This document shows, in pieces, positions 41,707 through 53,208 of a stretch of DNA of 64,000 bases. Where the stretch lies: assembly GCA_039707655.1 (NCBI GenBank), contig CM077667.1:540124222-540188221 (forward strand). Reading direction: 5' to 3'. The stretch is from Elymus sibiricus. Its lineage: Eukaryota > Streptophyta > Magnoliopsida > Poales > Poaceae. Made by a program: the position numbers and the translations under genes. Each line of letters starts with the position of its first letter. Within the stretch, counting starts at the first letter, position 1. The notes beneath the pieces were generated by a model. The model saw only the letters and a program-made list of their open reading frames with translations, did not search any database and was not told the DNA's origin.

Positions 41707-44700
41707 AGGGGCACCCTGATAGAGGGCCGACGCATGCCAGTCCCAGGATAAGACCTGGCGCACGTCAAAGACATGATACAGCAATTCCAGGCTCAAAATG
41801 GCTTTATTATATGAAATGGAGTATTACCATACTATTGCTTACAACAATATTACATAGCTTCAAGGCTAACTAAATGGCGGCGGAGGTCTTGGTTCAGCGG
41901 CAACGACGTCTCTGGCCGGGCTCCATAACTCACAGGACTGGCTGGGTTACGATCTAGCACGACGGACCTTCTCCTGCAACTGGCCACGTGCAAGGCTAGG
42001 TGAGTACTTTGAATGTACTCGCAAGACGACCAAATACATATCATCCAAACAAGCAGGTGACAAAGCAAGTCCTATGCTTATATAAGAATTTATTCTAAAC
42101 ATGGCATGGAATTAACTGGAAAACATGGATCAAGCATGGCATAACATGGATCAGGCATATAATCTACATAACATAGCATGGCAATGATCACCTTAGGTGC
42201 TTAAAGTACTTATTGTACCGAATACCAACTTACTCTCTTCTGGGTTGTCCCACAACCCTCGAAATACTCATGACTCAATAGGCACTTCCGAACACAAGAC
42301 AAGTTCTTCCATCACTGTTAACATTGTTACGGTTGACCACCTAGTGAGGTCTGGACGGGCTGTCCAATACCGTGGACGCGGCTATTCGAATAGATTCTTA
42401 ACTCTGCAGAGGTTGCGCACTTTACCCACACCATGGAGCACCTGGCCTCGTGATCCCATTCAGGTGGACCAGCGTTGCTCCAACGAAACCTGCATGACCC
42501 GTGAATGTCCCATCGTACCACCGGCATTCATCCTCCCCCAGAGTCCTGCCCTGGGTGGCCCCTGTGTCACCTCGTGACACCTGCCACCGTCGTGGCCACA
42601 CAAACTGTCCCAAATAGGGACTCCCACACTAAACACTCAACTGGGCTCACAGGGTTATCGCCGCCTACCTGATCAGGGTAGCACGCACGCATAACCCTCC
42701 CTGTCTGGAGGTACCGGTGAAAGAGCACGGCGCCAGACCAAGTCAAGGCCATCCCATACAGGCAAATGTGGTTGCACGGATAAGTACGGACAGATGACTC
42801 AAGATAAACCAACTAAGTTTAGTTTATTAAACCAACTCAACATATCCGTCATCGTACCATTACATCAACAATTATAAATGCCAACAGTCACTTAACAACA
42901 GCATAGCAAGATCATAGTATTGATAATCATGTCATGAGATCAAACCATAGCACTAACATGATAATATCATTAACAATATTATCATCACAATATGAAAACA
43001 AGACATGGCATTAGATGAAAAGTAATGCTAATATCTAATACCGATGTCATCACAGGTGTATGCAAATGCAGACTAACGGTAATACAGATAAACACACAGG
43101 GTGCAAGCAAAGTCATCATGCATGTCCGGAGCTCATGATAAGAGGTTGCCTTGCCTGGGGGGGGGGGGGGTCGATGATTACGCCGGGAAGAAGTGTGATC
43201 AAACTCTGGAGAGATTTGCCGGAAAAGTTTCCCTCTCGGAGGAGCTAATCGAAGGGCAAGGGCAAAATGGTCATTTTCACAGTGTGAAAACATTATCAAA
43301 ATGATTCCATCGAACGGGCTCGACGATCTGAAAACGTGGGCGTTGGTTTTACCTCAATCGGAGTTACGGTTGCAAAGTTGTGGCCGTTCGTTCGCTAGGC
43401 AGAAAAGTGGACAGAATAGTGTCCACTGTAGCCCTTAACTGATGAACGTCCACAATTTAGCAGTTTCGGCTGCGGCTGGGCTGAACTGAAAGCGCATTCT
43501 AGCTTTAACGCTTTTGTGCAGAGAAAGCGCATTTCAACAAGAGGTTGTGGCAGAGTACGTTTTCCCAAAGGGAAAGCGCATTTCCGAAAAAGCGCCTCCA
43601 CTTACACCGGTTGGGCCCGGGTCAACAGCAGCTGACGGGCGGGGCCCACGGCATCTTCTCTCTCCTCCTCCTGTCTTATTCTCCACCGCGATAGAGAGGC
43701 AAGGGCGGGCTCCGGCCGCCGGCCTGGCCGTCGCCTCGCCGCCCGTGGGGGCTGGCCGGAGGGCACACGGGCTCCGCCGTCCCTCGCCGCGCCCATGGGT
43801 AGCCGCGGGGCTGCTCGGGCTGGACCACACCGCCGGTACCATGGGGCCGGCCGCGCTGACGGAGGCGATGCAGGGGGGCCGCGCCGGCGAGGCTCCCTCG
43901 CCGGGGTTGAGTGTGGCGGCGGTTAGCAGACTCCGAGGGGAGGGTGGGGAAGTAAAGGAGCGGGAGGGGGACGGGCCAGGAGTGGTGGACGCCAAGGGGG
44001 TCGGCGGCGGCCGCTTTGGCCATTGGCAGGGAATGAAGCTCCAGGAGCTCAAGGGAGGTGCGTTCTAGGCTTGCTGGTGAGTAGGAGGGCTCGGGGACGC
44101 GCTTATATAGCCGCGGGGAGGGCTAGCCGACGCCGGACGGAGCTTTGAGAGGCACGTCACCGTGGCAAGATGCCGGCGGTGAACCGATGTCGGCAGAGGC
44201 GGCCACGAGCTAGGGAACGAGGGGGAAAGCTTCCAGATGACTCACGCACGCGGTGGGGAGCTTGCCGACGCTCCCGGACGGGCTGGAACCTGCTGGAGGT
44301 GCGCTCCCGACGAGTACGGAGCACAGAGGGCGGTTTTGGCGTGCTCTGCACGTGGTCACCGCGTGGCCACGGCATTGCCTCACCGCACTTGATGCCAAAG
44401 TGTGTCTGGATTGTGTCTTGATCCTCAAGTAGGTGACTTGTGCAGCTGGAGGGCACGGGAGAGTTCTTATGTGACCACACCTTGGTCAAACAACAAATGA
44501 CAGCAAATTGTTTGTGCTGGGGTGTGGCCACCACAATGCACCTCTTGGCATGATCCTTGGCAGAGGTCAATCATCCATTAAGGTGGCCAACTTGGCAAAC
44601 TTTCAGCTCAAATGGGCAAGGCTAGATGATACTTCCTTTGCAAAGTGCTAGAATGGACAGAAATAGAAACCAGATGGTTCTGAGGAATTGGCTAGATGAA

Positions 44701-45657
44701 AATGGCCCACATTTGGTGGAGACCAATAATTTAGGCATATGAAGGCACTGTAAAAGTTTCATACTATTTGCATAAGTAAAAATGGTACTTCCTTCACAGT
44801 GCTTTGATCTGGACAGAAATTTGGAAAATTTATTGAGAGAGATTGGCTAGGTGAAATGGGCTGGTTTTTGGTGTCCAAGGGTAATATCTCATAATGAATC
44901 ACCCGGCAAAATTTCAGCCCAAGAAGATGAAGGAATCAAGGACTTCCTTTGCAAACAGGAAATCTGGACAGAATTTGCAAAGGGATGTTGTGCTCAAAAT
45001 TTGAATTGTGGAACTTGATATTTTGATGGAAATGGTAAAGATACGGGTTGGAAAAGCTCCATAAATTATTTGGGATTTTTCCTAGCTACCAAAATGGTAG
45101 TTCCTTTGGAAAGGCCCCAAATTGAGATATTGGCTTTAAGTAGGAAAATGCAAGTTCCCCTATTTAATTATGGCCAATATTTGTATGAGAGCTCAATATG
45201 ATCACAAAGAATATCTCCACAAGTTTTCATGAACTTTGGAGATAGATAGATATTTTCCTGGATTTAATTCCTCAGAAAGGCAGAAAAAGGAATTAATTCC
45301 AATTGAGAAATATTGCATATGACTTGGCAATATTTTTTCACATCTAGGGTGTATGAGTGAAGGAAGATCTCTGGAAATTTTGGGTGGATTAACAGAGTAA
45401 GGAAAATGATAGCTCCTTTGTAAACACAAAGGCAGGATTTCCAGTTCCAATATTTTGGAACTAGGGTTTGAATGGGATTCGGGGTTTACTGACGGAGGGT
45501 TGGCTTGCACAAGAACATGGGAAAGGCACTGAGAGGTTGAGGATTGTCTGGATTCACCTGGTCATTCACCAGATTCCAGAGGAAAAAAATTTGGGAGAGA
45601 AAAGCTAGGAAGGAATAACAGCAGAAAAATCGATAACCCGATTTTTGGGGTGTTACA
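41707..45657 (-). repeat. Element A 5' LTR, uninterrupted
   Basis: 3951 bp, aligned throughout to 148-2915 plus 11010-12190. It ends GTTACA followed by the GATAG target duplication (45658-45662). It has a TATA box at 44102-44109 (minus strand), the 12-bp palindrome at 42382-42393 and a 14-G run near 43157 where the other LTR has 7 G. No convincing gene is present. Confidence 0.9.
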
Positions 45658-45852
45658 GATAGTTACTTGTATAGTTTTCTTACCTGTAAGGTTGTTTGTT
45701 ATACATAGTGGCATCGTTTTGATATTCATACCCGTCGGCCCTCGTCCGGTTTATGATTCGGATGTGGTATATAATCTCTTTTATAACTATTTGTTGCATT
45801 TCGTGTTTATGACAATTATGCCCATCAAGTTGACATAGATATTTTTATCTAG

Positions 45853-46129
45853 GAGGTATGTGAACCAGAAATTGCAATCGACCCTCTTGTCAAGAAGTTA
45901 AATTTAGTTGAAAAAGAAAACGAGTATTTGAAAGAAAAATTGAAAAGAATTGAAGTAGAGAAGATGAAATGCCGTCGATGATCACAAGATCAAGATAGAT
46001 GCAATGCGCTTGAAGATTAGAATATTTAAAAAATATGCCGTTAATCAAGAGGCATGGTATCACTATGCTGTTGGATCAATTGTTACCTTAGTTGCGATCT
46101 TGATCGCATTTGTTGTTGCATTTAAATGA
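45853..46129 (+). pseudogene. CACTA coiled-coil and membrane-segment exon, frameshifted
   Basis: After the acceptor the frame reads IDPLVKKLNLVEKENEYLKE, a coiled coil. It is cut near 45977, where sequence is missing, and resumes in another frame with KIKIDAMRLKI and the hydrophobic segment SIVTLVAILIAFVVAF before TGA at 46127. An exon of this kind precedes the transposase in Triticeae CACTA elements I recall. Its role is unknown. Confidence 0.6.
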
Positions 46130-46230
46130 TTTAGCTAGAGAGTTTGTATGTTGTTTTATGAGAATAAGTGTGTATGAACTATATGTATGAACTTGTATTA
46201 ATTTGGTCTTTTCGGTGTTGTGTAATGAAG

Positions 46231-48968
46231 ATGAGCCAGCAATGGATGGATGATGACCGATGGTCTCCTCAGTTCATTAATGGCGTGCGTACTTTTCTGG
46301 TTGCGGCTGAGGCAAACAAGCGGGCGGATGGTTTTATGTGTTGTCCATGTGCTGTTTGTAAGAATGATCACAATTACTCTAACTAAAGAATCATTCACGT
46401 CCACCTATTTACGTCTGGTTTCATGTCCAGCTATAACTGTTGGACCAAGCATGGAGAAAGATGGGTCCTAATGGAAGAGAATGAAGAAGAAGAGGATGAT
46501 GACAGCTATCCTGGCTATGGGTTCCCTGAATACGTTGGTACAACAATGGGGGACGAAGCTGAGCCGGCAATGGGGGAAGAAGCTGAAGAAGAGGCATCAG
46601 ATGAGCCCGCTGATGATCTTGGTCGGGCCATTGCCAATGCAAAGAGAAACCGCGCAAGTGAAAAGGAGAAGCTGAAGTTGCGGCGCATGTTAGAGGATCA
46701 CAAGAAATTGTTGTACCCAAATTGCGAAGATGACAAGAAAAAGCTGGGTACCACACCGGAATTGCTGCAATGGAAGGCAGAGAATGGTGTATCTGACAAG
46801 GGATTTGAAAAGTTGCTGATAATGTTGAAGAAGATGCTTCCAAAGGACAACGAATTGACCGACAGTACATACGAAGCAAAGAAGGATGTCTGCCCTCTAG
46901 GATTAGAGGTGCAGAAGATACATGCATGCCCTAATGACTGCATCCTCTACCGCGGTGAGTACGAGGATTTGAATGCATGCCCTGTATGCGGTGCATTGCG
47001 CTATAAGATCAGCTGCGATGACCCTGGTGATGTTGAGGGCGAGCGCCCCAGGAAGAAGATTCCTACCAAGGTGATGTGGTATGCTCCTATAATACCACGG
47101 TTTAAATGTTTGTTCCAAAACAAAGAGCATGCCAAGTTGATGCGATGGCACAATGAAGACCGTAAGAAAGACGGAAGTTGAGAGTACCTGTTGACGGATC
47201 GCAGTGGAGAAAAATTGAGAGAAAGTGGAAGGACTTTGCAGATGATGCAAGGAACGTATGGTTTGGTTTAAGTGCAGATGGCAGTAATCCTTTTGGGGAG
47301 CAGAGCAGCAATCATAGCACTTGGCCTGTGACTCTATGTATCTATAACCTTCCTCCTTGGTTGTGCATGAAGCGGAAGTTCATTATGATGCCAGTGCTCA
47401 TCCAAGCCTCAAGCAACCCGGCAACAGGAAGGTTGATGTGTACCTAAGGCCAATAGTTGAAGAACTTTTACAGCTGCGGAGTATAGAAGGTGTACGTGTG
47501 TGGGATGAGCACAAACAACAGGAATTTGACCTGCGAGCATTGCTGTTTGTAACCATCAATGATTGGCGTGCTCTTAGTAACCTTTCAGGACAGACAAACA
47601 AGGGATACCACGTATACACGCACTGTTTAGATGATACCGACAGTATATATTTGGATAAATGTAAGAAGAATTTGTACCTGGGACATTGTTGATTTCTTCA
47701 GATCAATCATGTCTTAAGAAAGAAAGGCAAGCATTTCAAAGGTGAGGCAGATCACCGGAAGAAGCCTCGCCACCATACTGGTCATGATATACTTGATATG
47801 GTCAAGGATTTAAAAGTAATCTTTGGAAAGGGTCCTGGCGTACAATCTCTTCCGAATGACGCTGACGGACACGTACCCATGTGGAAGAAGAAATCTATAT
47901 TTTGGGACCTACCATATTGGAAAGAACTAGAGGTCCGCTCTGCAATCGACGTGATGCATGTGACGAAGAATCTTTGCGTGAACCTGCTAGGCTTCTTGGG
48001 CATGTATGGGAATACAAAAGATACACCGGAGGCACGGGAGGACCAACAACATATGCACAAAAAAGACGGCATGCATCCAAAGCAGTATCAGGGGCCTGCC
48101 AGCTACGCTCTTACCAAAGAAGAGAAGGAAATCTTCTTTCAATGCCTGCTCAGTATGAAGGTCCCGTCTGGCTTCTCGTCGAATATAAAGGGAATAATAA
48201 ATATGGCAGAGAAAAAGTTCCAGAACCTAAAGTCCCATGACTGCCACGTGATTATGACGCAACTGCTTCCGGTTGCATTGAGGGGGTTCTACCGGACAAC
48301 GTTCGATTAGCCATTGTGAAGCTATGTGCATCACCCACATAGATAAATGGGAATACATTTTACACGATCACCCAAGATAAAAAGAGCACCAACCAAAACA
48401 GTGGTGTCCGCTTTGATGCAGCAAACACGAATAGGCCAAAGGACACATATTATGGTTACATAGAGGAGATATGGAACTTGACTATGGACGTGAATTGAAG
48501 GTCCCTTTGTTTCGCTGCAAATGGGTCAATCTGTCAGGAGGCGGCGTAAAGGAAGACACGCGGTACGGAATGACAACAGTGGATCTCAACAATCTTGGGT
48601 ATGCAGACGAACCATTCGTCCTAGCCAATGATGTGGCGCAGGTTTTCTATGTGAAGGACATGTCTACCAAGCCGAGAAAAAGAAAAGATAAGGAAGCGAA
48701 TACATCATACACTGAGCCAAAGCACCACATAGTTCTTTCAGGGAAAAGAAATATCGTGGGAGTGGAGGACAAGACAGACATGTTAGAAGATTATGAAAAG
48801 TTACATGAAATTGCTCCCTTCACAGTGAAGATTGACCCAAGCATCTTGTTAAATGATGAAGATTGTCCATGGTTACGGCGCAAATGGACACACACGAAGA
48901 AAAAGTTTTATACCCAAAGATCCACTCTGGGATGTGACCGGCTTCACCGTCATCACTTTCTTCTCTAG
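46231..48968 (+). pseudogene. CACTA Tnp2 transposase, decayed and internally deleted
   Basis: It starts at ATG 46231 with the transposase-associated domain (DDRWSPQFINGVRTFL, MCCPCAVCKN). An acidic linker follows, then CPNDCILYRGEYEDLNACPV with its Cys pairs. The Tnp2 domain (PF02992) is recognisable from WFGLSADGSNPFGEQS to RSAIDVMHVTKNLCVNLLGF. Breaks include a TAA near 46384, single-base losses near 47176, 47405 and 48285, and a TGA near 47690. Around 48338 the sequence jumps from KLCA to the NTFYTITQDKKS segment, so the centre of the transposase is deleted. The C-terminal part (FYVKDMSTKPRKRKDK, LSGKRNIVGVEDK) follows. It is non-functional. Confidence 0.88.
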
Positions 48969-49084
48969 TGAGTTTCCGGACTTATCTCGAAAGTCCCACT
49001 TCGGACAAACCGGATGGAATCTTTGTAATAGTTAGGGTATATATGTGTTTTGGCATTTGAAAGGCGACGAAATATATCTTTAAG

Positions 49085-50310
49085 GACTAGATGCACTTCG
49101 TGTACAAAATGGATAATCTCTTTCGAAGTATCAGGCTTTCGGACGAAAACTCATCTGTTGCACAGGCATTTCATTTTTTTAACTTATTTCAACTCCAGAC
49201 TTTTTGTGAGTTCAACATGCACCATTCAAAGCCACATCATCAATTTTCAACTCTTTCTGACTTCATTCACTGTTTTTCATGCATTTAATGAATTTTTTGA
49301 GCTAAATGACCCTGAAATTGAAAAGCACTACAAATAAACTCTGAAAAGGTTGAAAGTTGGCATGGTATCATCATTTCACCCACATAGCATTTGCTAAAAA
49401 GTTGAGAGGGTTACGGCAAAAACTGGATGCACTTCGTGTACAAAATGGACAATCTCTTTCGAAGTATCAGGCTTTCGGACGAAAACTCATCTGTTACAAA
49501 GGCATTTCATTTTTTAACTTATTTCAACTTCAGAATTTTTGTGAGTTCAACATGCACCATTCAAAGCCACATCATCAATTTTCAACCCTTTCTGACTCAT
49601 TCGCAATTTTTCATGCATTTAATGAATTTTTTGAGCTAAATGACCCTGAAATTGAAAAGCACTACAAATAAACTCTGAAAAGGTTGAAAGTTGGCATGGT
49701 ATCATCATTTCACCCACATAGCATGTGCTAAAAAGTTGAGAGGGTTACGGCAAAAACTGGATGCACTTCGTGTACAAAATGGACAATCTCTTTCGAAGTA
49801 TCAGGCTTTCGGACGAAAACTCATATGTTACAAAGGCATTTCATTTTTTAACTTATTTCAACTTCCGAATATTTGTGAGTTCAACATGCACCATTCAAAG
49901 CCACATCATCAATTTTCAACCCTTTCTGACTCATTCGCTATTTTTCATGCATTTAATGAATTTTTTGAGCTAAATGACCCTGAAATTGAAAAGCACTACA
50001 AATGATCTCTGAAAAGGTTGAAAGTTGGCATGGTATCATCATTTCACCAACATAGCATGTGCTAAAAAGTTAAGAGGGTTACGGCAAAAACTGGATGCAC
50101 TTCGTGTACAAAATGGACAATCTCTTTCGAAGTATTAGGCTTTCGGACGAAAACTCATCTGTTACAAAGGCATTTCATTTTTTTAACTTACTTCAACTCC
50201 AGAATTTTCGTGAGTTCAACATGCACCATTCAAAGCCATATCATCAATTTTCAACCCTTTCTGACTTCATTCGCTATTTTTCATGCATTTATTGAATTTT
50301 TTGAGCTATA
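49085..50310 (+). repeat. 335-bp tandem array, about 3.6 copies
   Basis: The marker ATCTCTTTCGAAGTAT occurs at about 49113, 49450, 49784 and 50119, a period of 334-337. Units are highly similar, so the array is recent or homogenised. Short frames repeat within it but do not look coding. Arrays like this sit in the 3' part of CACTA elements. Confidence 0.92.
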
Positions 50311-50916
50311 AAATGAAAAGAGCTAAATAGAATCTGTTTTTGATTAAAACACCCATTTAAAATAACCTAAAAATATCCAAGTTGAATATATTGATAAAAC
50401 ACACTAATATTAAACAGCAGGAAAAAGAATCACTCAAAAATCTATTTTTAAAGTAAAGTTATTCACAAACTAGTGATTCACACAAATTTCATATAATTCA
50501 AATTTAAACTATTTAAATTTGAAAACTAGTGGCACTAACAGAAAGTTTATAATTTTTGTGACCTAAAGCAAAAGGATTCACTCAAAAACTCTAATAAAGA
50601 AAGAAACAACTCAGAAACAAAAGAAAATAAATAAAGCAGAAAACAAAAAAAATACTGGAAAATAAATAAATTTAAAAAAGCCCGCCAACTGGACCACCAC
50701 GGCCTGCATACGACTAGAAACCCAACTACTACTTGGGCCAGGATGCAGGCCCAGCACCACAGGGCAGGACAGGTTCGGTACGTAGGCCCACAAGGCCTGC
50801 TTTAGAGAGGAGCTCGAAGGAGATGTCGCGGCGGGGCTTATAAACCGGTGCGGGCGCCTCTCGCAAAGCGAGGTGGGACTAAAGTTGCCCTGCACCACGC
50901 CTGCACGAGCACCAGA
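50311..50916. other. AT-rich then GC-rich CACTA subterminal sequence
   Basis: 50311-50680 is AT-rich with A runs and 50681-50916 is GC-rich. No gene is seen. Neither terminus motif of a CACTA element is found here. Confidence 0.5.
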
Positions 50917-51114
50917 CCTTTAGTCCCCGTTGGTGGCTCCAACCGCGACTAAAGGGGGGCCTTTAGTCGCGGTTGGAGCCACCAACCGGGACTAAAGGCC
51001 TAGCTTCCCGCCGCTTGGCTGGTGAAAATTCACCTTTAATCCCGGTTGGTGGCTCCAACCACGACTAAAGGCCCCCCTTTAGTCACGGTTGGAGCCACCA
51101 ACTAGGACTAAAGG
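50917..51114. repeat. Two consecutive hairpins with about 39-bp arms
   Basis: 50917-50954 pairs with 50960-50998, and 51033-51071 pairs with 51076-51114. All four arms are variants of CCTTTAGTCCCGGTTGGTGG followed by its mirror. Such arms are the subterminal repeats of one Triticeae/rice CACTA group. Single substitutions between arms show the hairpins are diverging. Confidence 0.9.
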
Positions 51115-51879
51115 CTTTCATATATAAGCGGCACTTTGCAAATTTCTGATCCCACTCTCTCCATTCTCTTGACGCCGAACCACAAGACTCCGCCAGGCTG
51201 CTATGTCGTCGCCTGCCCCGACGCTGGAGATCGTCGCCGCCCCCGACGCCGGCCGCCCGCCCCTCCTCCCTGATGCCGCCCGCGCCTCCTTCCCTCGACG
51301 CCGCGCGCCCGCGCCTCCCCCCCGGCCGAGCCCCGTCGACGCCGCCCGCGCCGGCCTCGATCTCGCCGTCGCCTACCTCGCCGTCGCCTACCTCGCCCAC
51401 TGTGAGCTCGCCGCCCCCTCGATCTCCGGCTTTTTTTTTGCATAGATTGTTTCATTTTCATATGTATATATATGTATGTATGTATGTATACTATGTATGT
51501 ATGTATGTATACAATGTATGTATATATGTATTTGTAGATGAATGGTGGAATTTGCATAGATTGTTTCTTTTCCACTAGCTAGTTTTTTTTCTATTTTTTA
51601 GTTTTTATACTTTTAATGTTGTATCATAGTATAGAAAATATTTGGATAGAAAAAAGTTGCATAGGAAAAAGTTGACCATATTTATGTATAGTATAAAAAA
51701 TTGCATAGAAAAAAGTTTGTCATGTATTTGCAAAAAAGTTGTATAGCAAAATATTTTAATGTTGAATTTGGAAAAGTTTGTCATGTATTTGCAAAATCAA
51801 GTGAACAAGAATTACAAAAATCATAATCAAGAATTTAAAAAAATGTTAAATTTTCATAGAAACATTTTTGGCGTCTACG
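51115..51879 (+). other. CACTA promoter-like region, first exon candidate and AT-rich intron-like tract
   Basis: A TATA-like ATATATAAG lies at 51119-51127. An ATG at 51203 opens an 80-codon Ala/Pro-rich frame (MSSPAPTLEIVAA) that stops at 51445. This could be the first exon of a CACTA gene, but GC richness makes chance likely. 51460-51540 is a TATG microsatellite; to 51879 the sequence is AT-rich with no gene seen. Confidence 0.4.
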
Positions 51880-52179
51880 ATGCCCGGCCCGCATCCTCGT
51901 CGTCGTCTCGGTGGCGACGAGTAGCTTGAGAGGCGCCATGTCCAGGACTGGGCTCCGCCGGGCTGGCACTGGGAGGTGCTACCTTCCGGGGCGCGTAGCT
52001 TCGTGAGGAACCGGGCTCCCGTCGTTGACCCGGAGCTTCTTTGGTGGCGTTCACGTGGGCCAATTTCGGTGCGGAGGGAGTCTGCCCCGCCGGAGGTGGT
52101 ACATCGCCGTGTCAGGGAGGAGGACGAGCACGTCCGTCACTACATGGTTGCATTGGACGTCAGGTTCTCCAATACCTGA
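51880..52179 (+). pseudogene. CACTA gene exon fragment
   Basis: The plus frame has an arginine-rich start, a TAG in the first 20 codons, then WHWEVLPSGARSFVRNRAPV, DPELLWWRSRGPI and YMVALDVRFSNT. I recall this set as a conserved 5' exon of Triticeae CACTA genes. It is cut at 52179 by the Sabrina-like element, whose far side does not return to CACTA sequence. Confidence 0.6.
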
Positions 52180-53048
52180 TGATACGTCTCCAACGTATCT
52201 ATTATTTTTGCTTGTTCCATGCTATGATATTATTATTCTTGGATGTTTTTATTATCATTTTATACATTTTTATATCATTTTTGGGGACTAGCCTATTAAC
52301 TTAGTGCCACGTGCCCGTTCCTGTTTTCTGCCCTGTTTTTATTTCGCAGGAAATCAATATCAGATTAGATCAAATCGTCCCAAAACTTTTTGAGGATTTT
52401 TTATTGAAGATAAGGATCACCAGGAACTTGGAGGCCAAGGAAGATCACTTTGGAGGGCCCCACACAACACCAGGGCGCGCCCCAGTGTTGTGTGGGCCCC
52501 TCCTTGCGCCATTTGCCCTACCTCCACCTCTATAAATTTTCAAATATTCCAAAACCCTACAAGGAGTCCAAAAAATACTTTTTCTGCCGCCGCAAGTCTC
52601 TGTTCTCGCCAGATCCCATCTGGAGCCTTTTTCGGTACTCCGCTGGAGGGGGAACTAATCACGGAGGGGCTCTACATCAACCTTGCCACCTCTCCGATGA
52701 CGCGTGAGTAGTTCACCACAGACCTACGGGTCCGTAGGTAGTAGCTATATGGCTCTCTCTCTCTCTCTCTTTGTATCTCAATACAATGGTCTGCATGATC
52801 TTCATGGAGATCCATCCGATGTAATGACTTTTTGCGGTGTGTTTGTTGAGATCCGATGAATTGTGAGTTTATGATCAGATCTATCCTTGTTTTATTTGAG
52901 TTCTTTGCTGATCTCTTTTATGCATGATTTAGTATAGCCTTGTATTTCTTCTCCTAAGTTTTGGTTTGGTTTGGCCAACTAGATTGGATCTTCTTGCAAT
53001 GGGAATAGGTGCTCGGTAATGGGTTCGATCTTGCGGTGTTCAGTCCTA
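52180..53048 (+). repeat. Sabrina-like 5' LTR (part shared with the 3' LTR)
   Basis: 869 bp aligned to 56552-57437. A TATA box is at 52531, about 30 bases after a hairpin with 12-bp perfect arms (CCCACACAACAC pairing with GTGTTGTGTGGG near 52459-52496). A CT microsatellite is at about 52752-52770. Confidence 0.88.
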
Positions 53049-53208
53049 GTGATAGAAGGGGAGTTGATACGCATATTTTCTTTCTCCTTTGCCATTTTTA
53101 TTTGCCGTTTCCCATTTCCCGTTTGCCTTTTTCTTGTTTGCTATCTTTTCTTGTGTTGCCATGTGCCTTCTATTTGCTTGCATCTTCGCTTGCTAAAAAT
53201 TTATTGTT
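53049..53208 (+). other. Deletion junction replacing LTR end and primer site
   Basis: About 25 bases of probable LTR continue to GATACGCAT, then T- and C-rich internal sequence leads to the gag-like ATG. The tRNA-Asp primer site expected for this lineage is absent. Confidence 0.6.

Larger units (their letters stand above)
148..45657 (-). mobile_element. Element A: large non-autonomous (LARD-like) LTR retrotransposon, host of three nested insertions
   Basis: Two LTR copies (148-2915 plus 11010-12190, and 41707-45657) of about 3.95 kb flank an internal region. Without the insertions that region is about 3.0 kb: 12191-12448, 26137-28520 and 41378-41706. The element reads on the minus strand: its primer-binding site (complement of TGGTATCAGAGC) is at 41690-41701 beside the right LTR, and its polypurine tract is at 12191-12205 beside the left LTR. 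No reverse transcriptase, integrase or RNase H belongs to A; its only sizeable sense ORF is at 27671-28468. Long LTRs with a coding-poor interior resemble LARDs such as barley Sukkula. The tRNA-Met primer site and the TGTAACACCCC start are shared with Tekay-type chromoviruses, which could supply proteins in trans (inference). LTR difference is roughly 4% by eye over the first 480 bp. Confidence 0.85.
45658..50310 (+). mobile_element. CACTA transposon, Tnp2 type, right of element A
   Basis: The CACTA continues from 1-147. It has an intron end (acceptor AG at 45851-45852), a coiled-coil/membrane exon, a decayed Tnp2 transposase and a 335-bp tandem array. No CACTA/TAGTG terminus is visible, so its right border is open and could extend through 50311-51000. 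Confidence 0.8.

Noticed and set aside
49357..50005. Repeated 104-codon ORFs in the 335-bp array
   Set aside because: They follow the tandem repeat unit, shift frame between units and have no domain.
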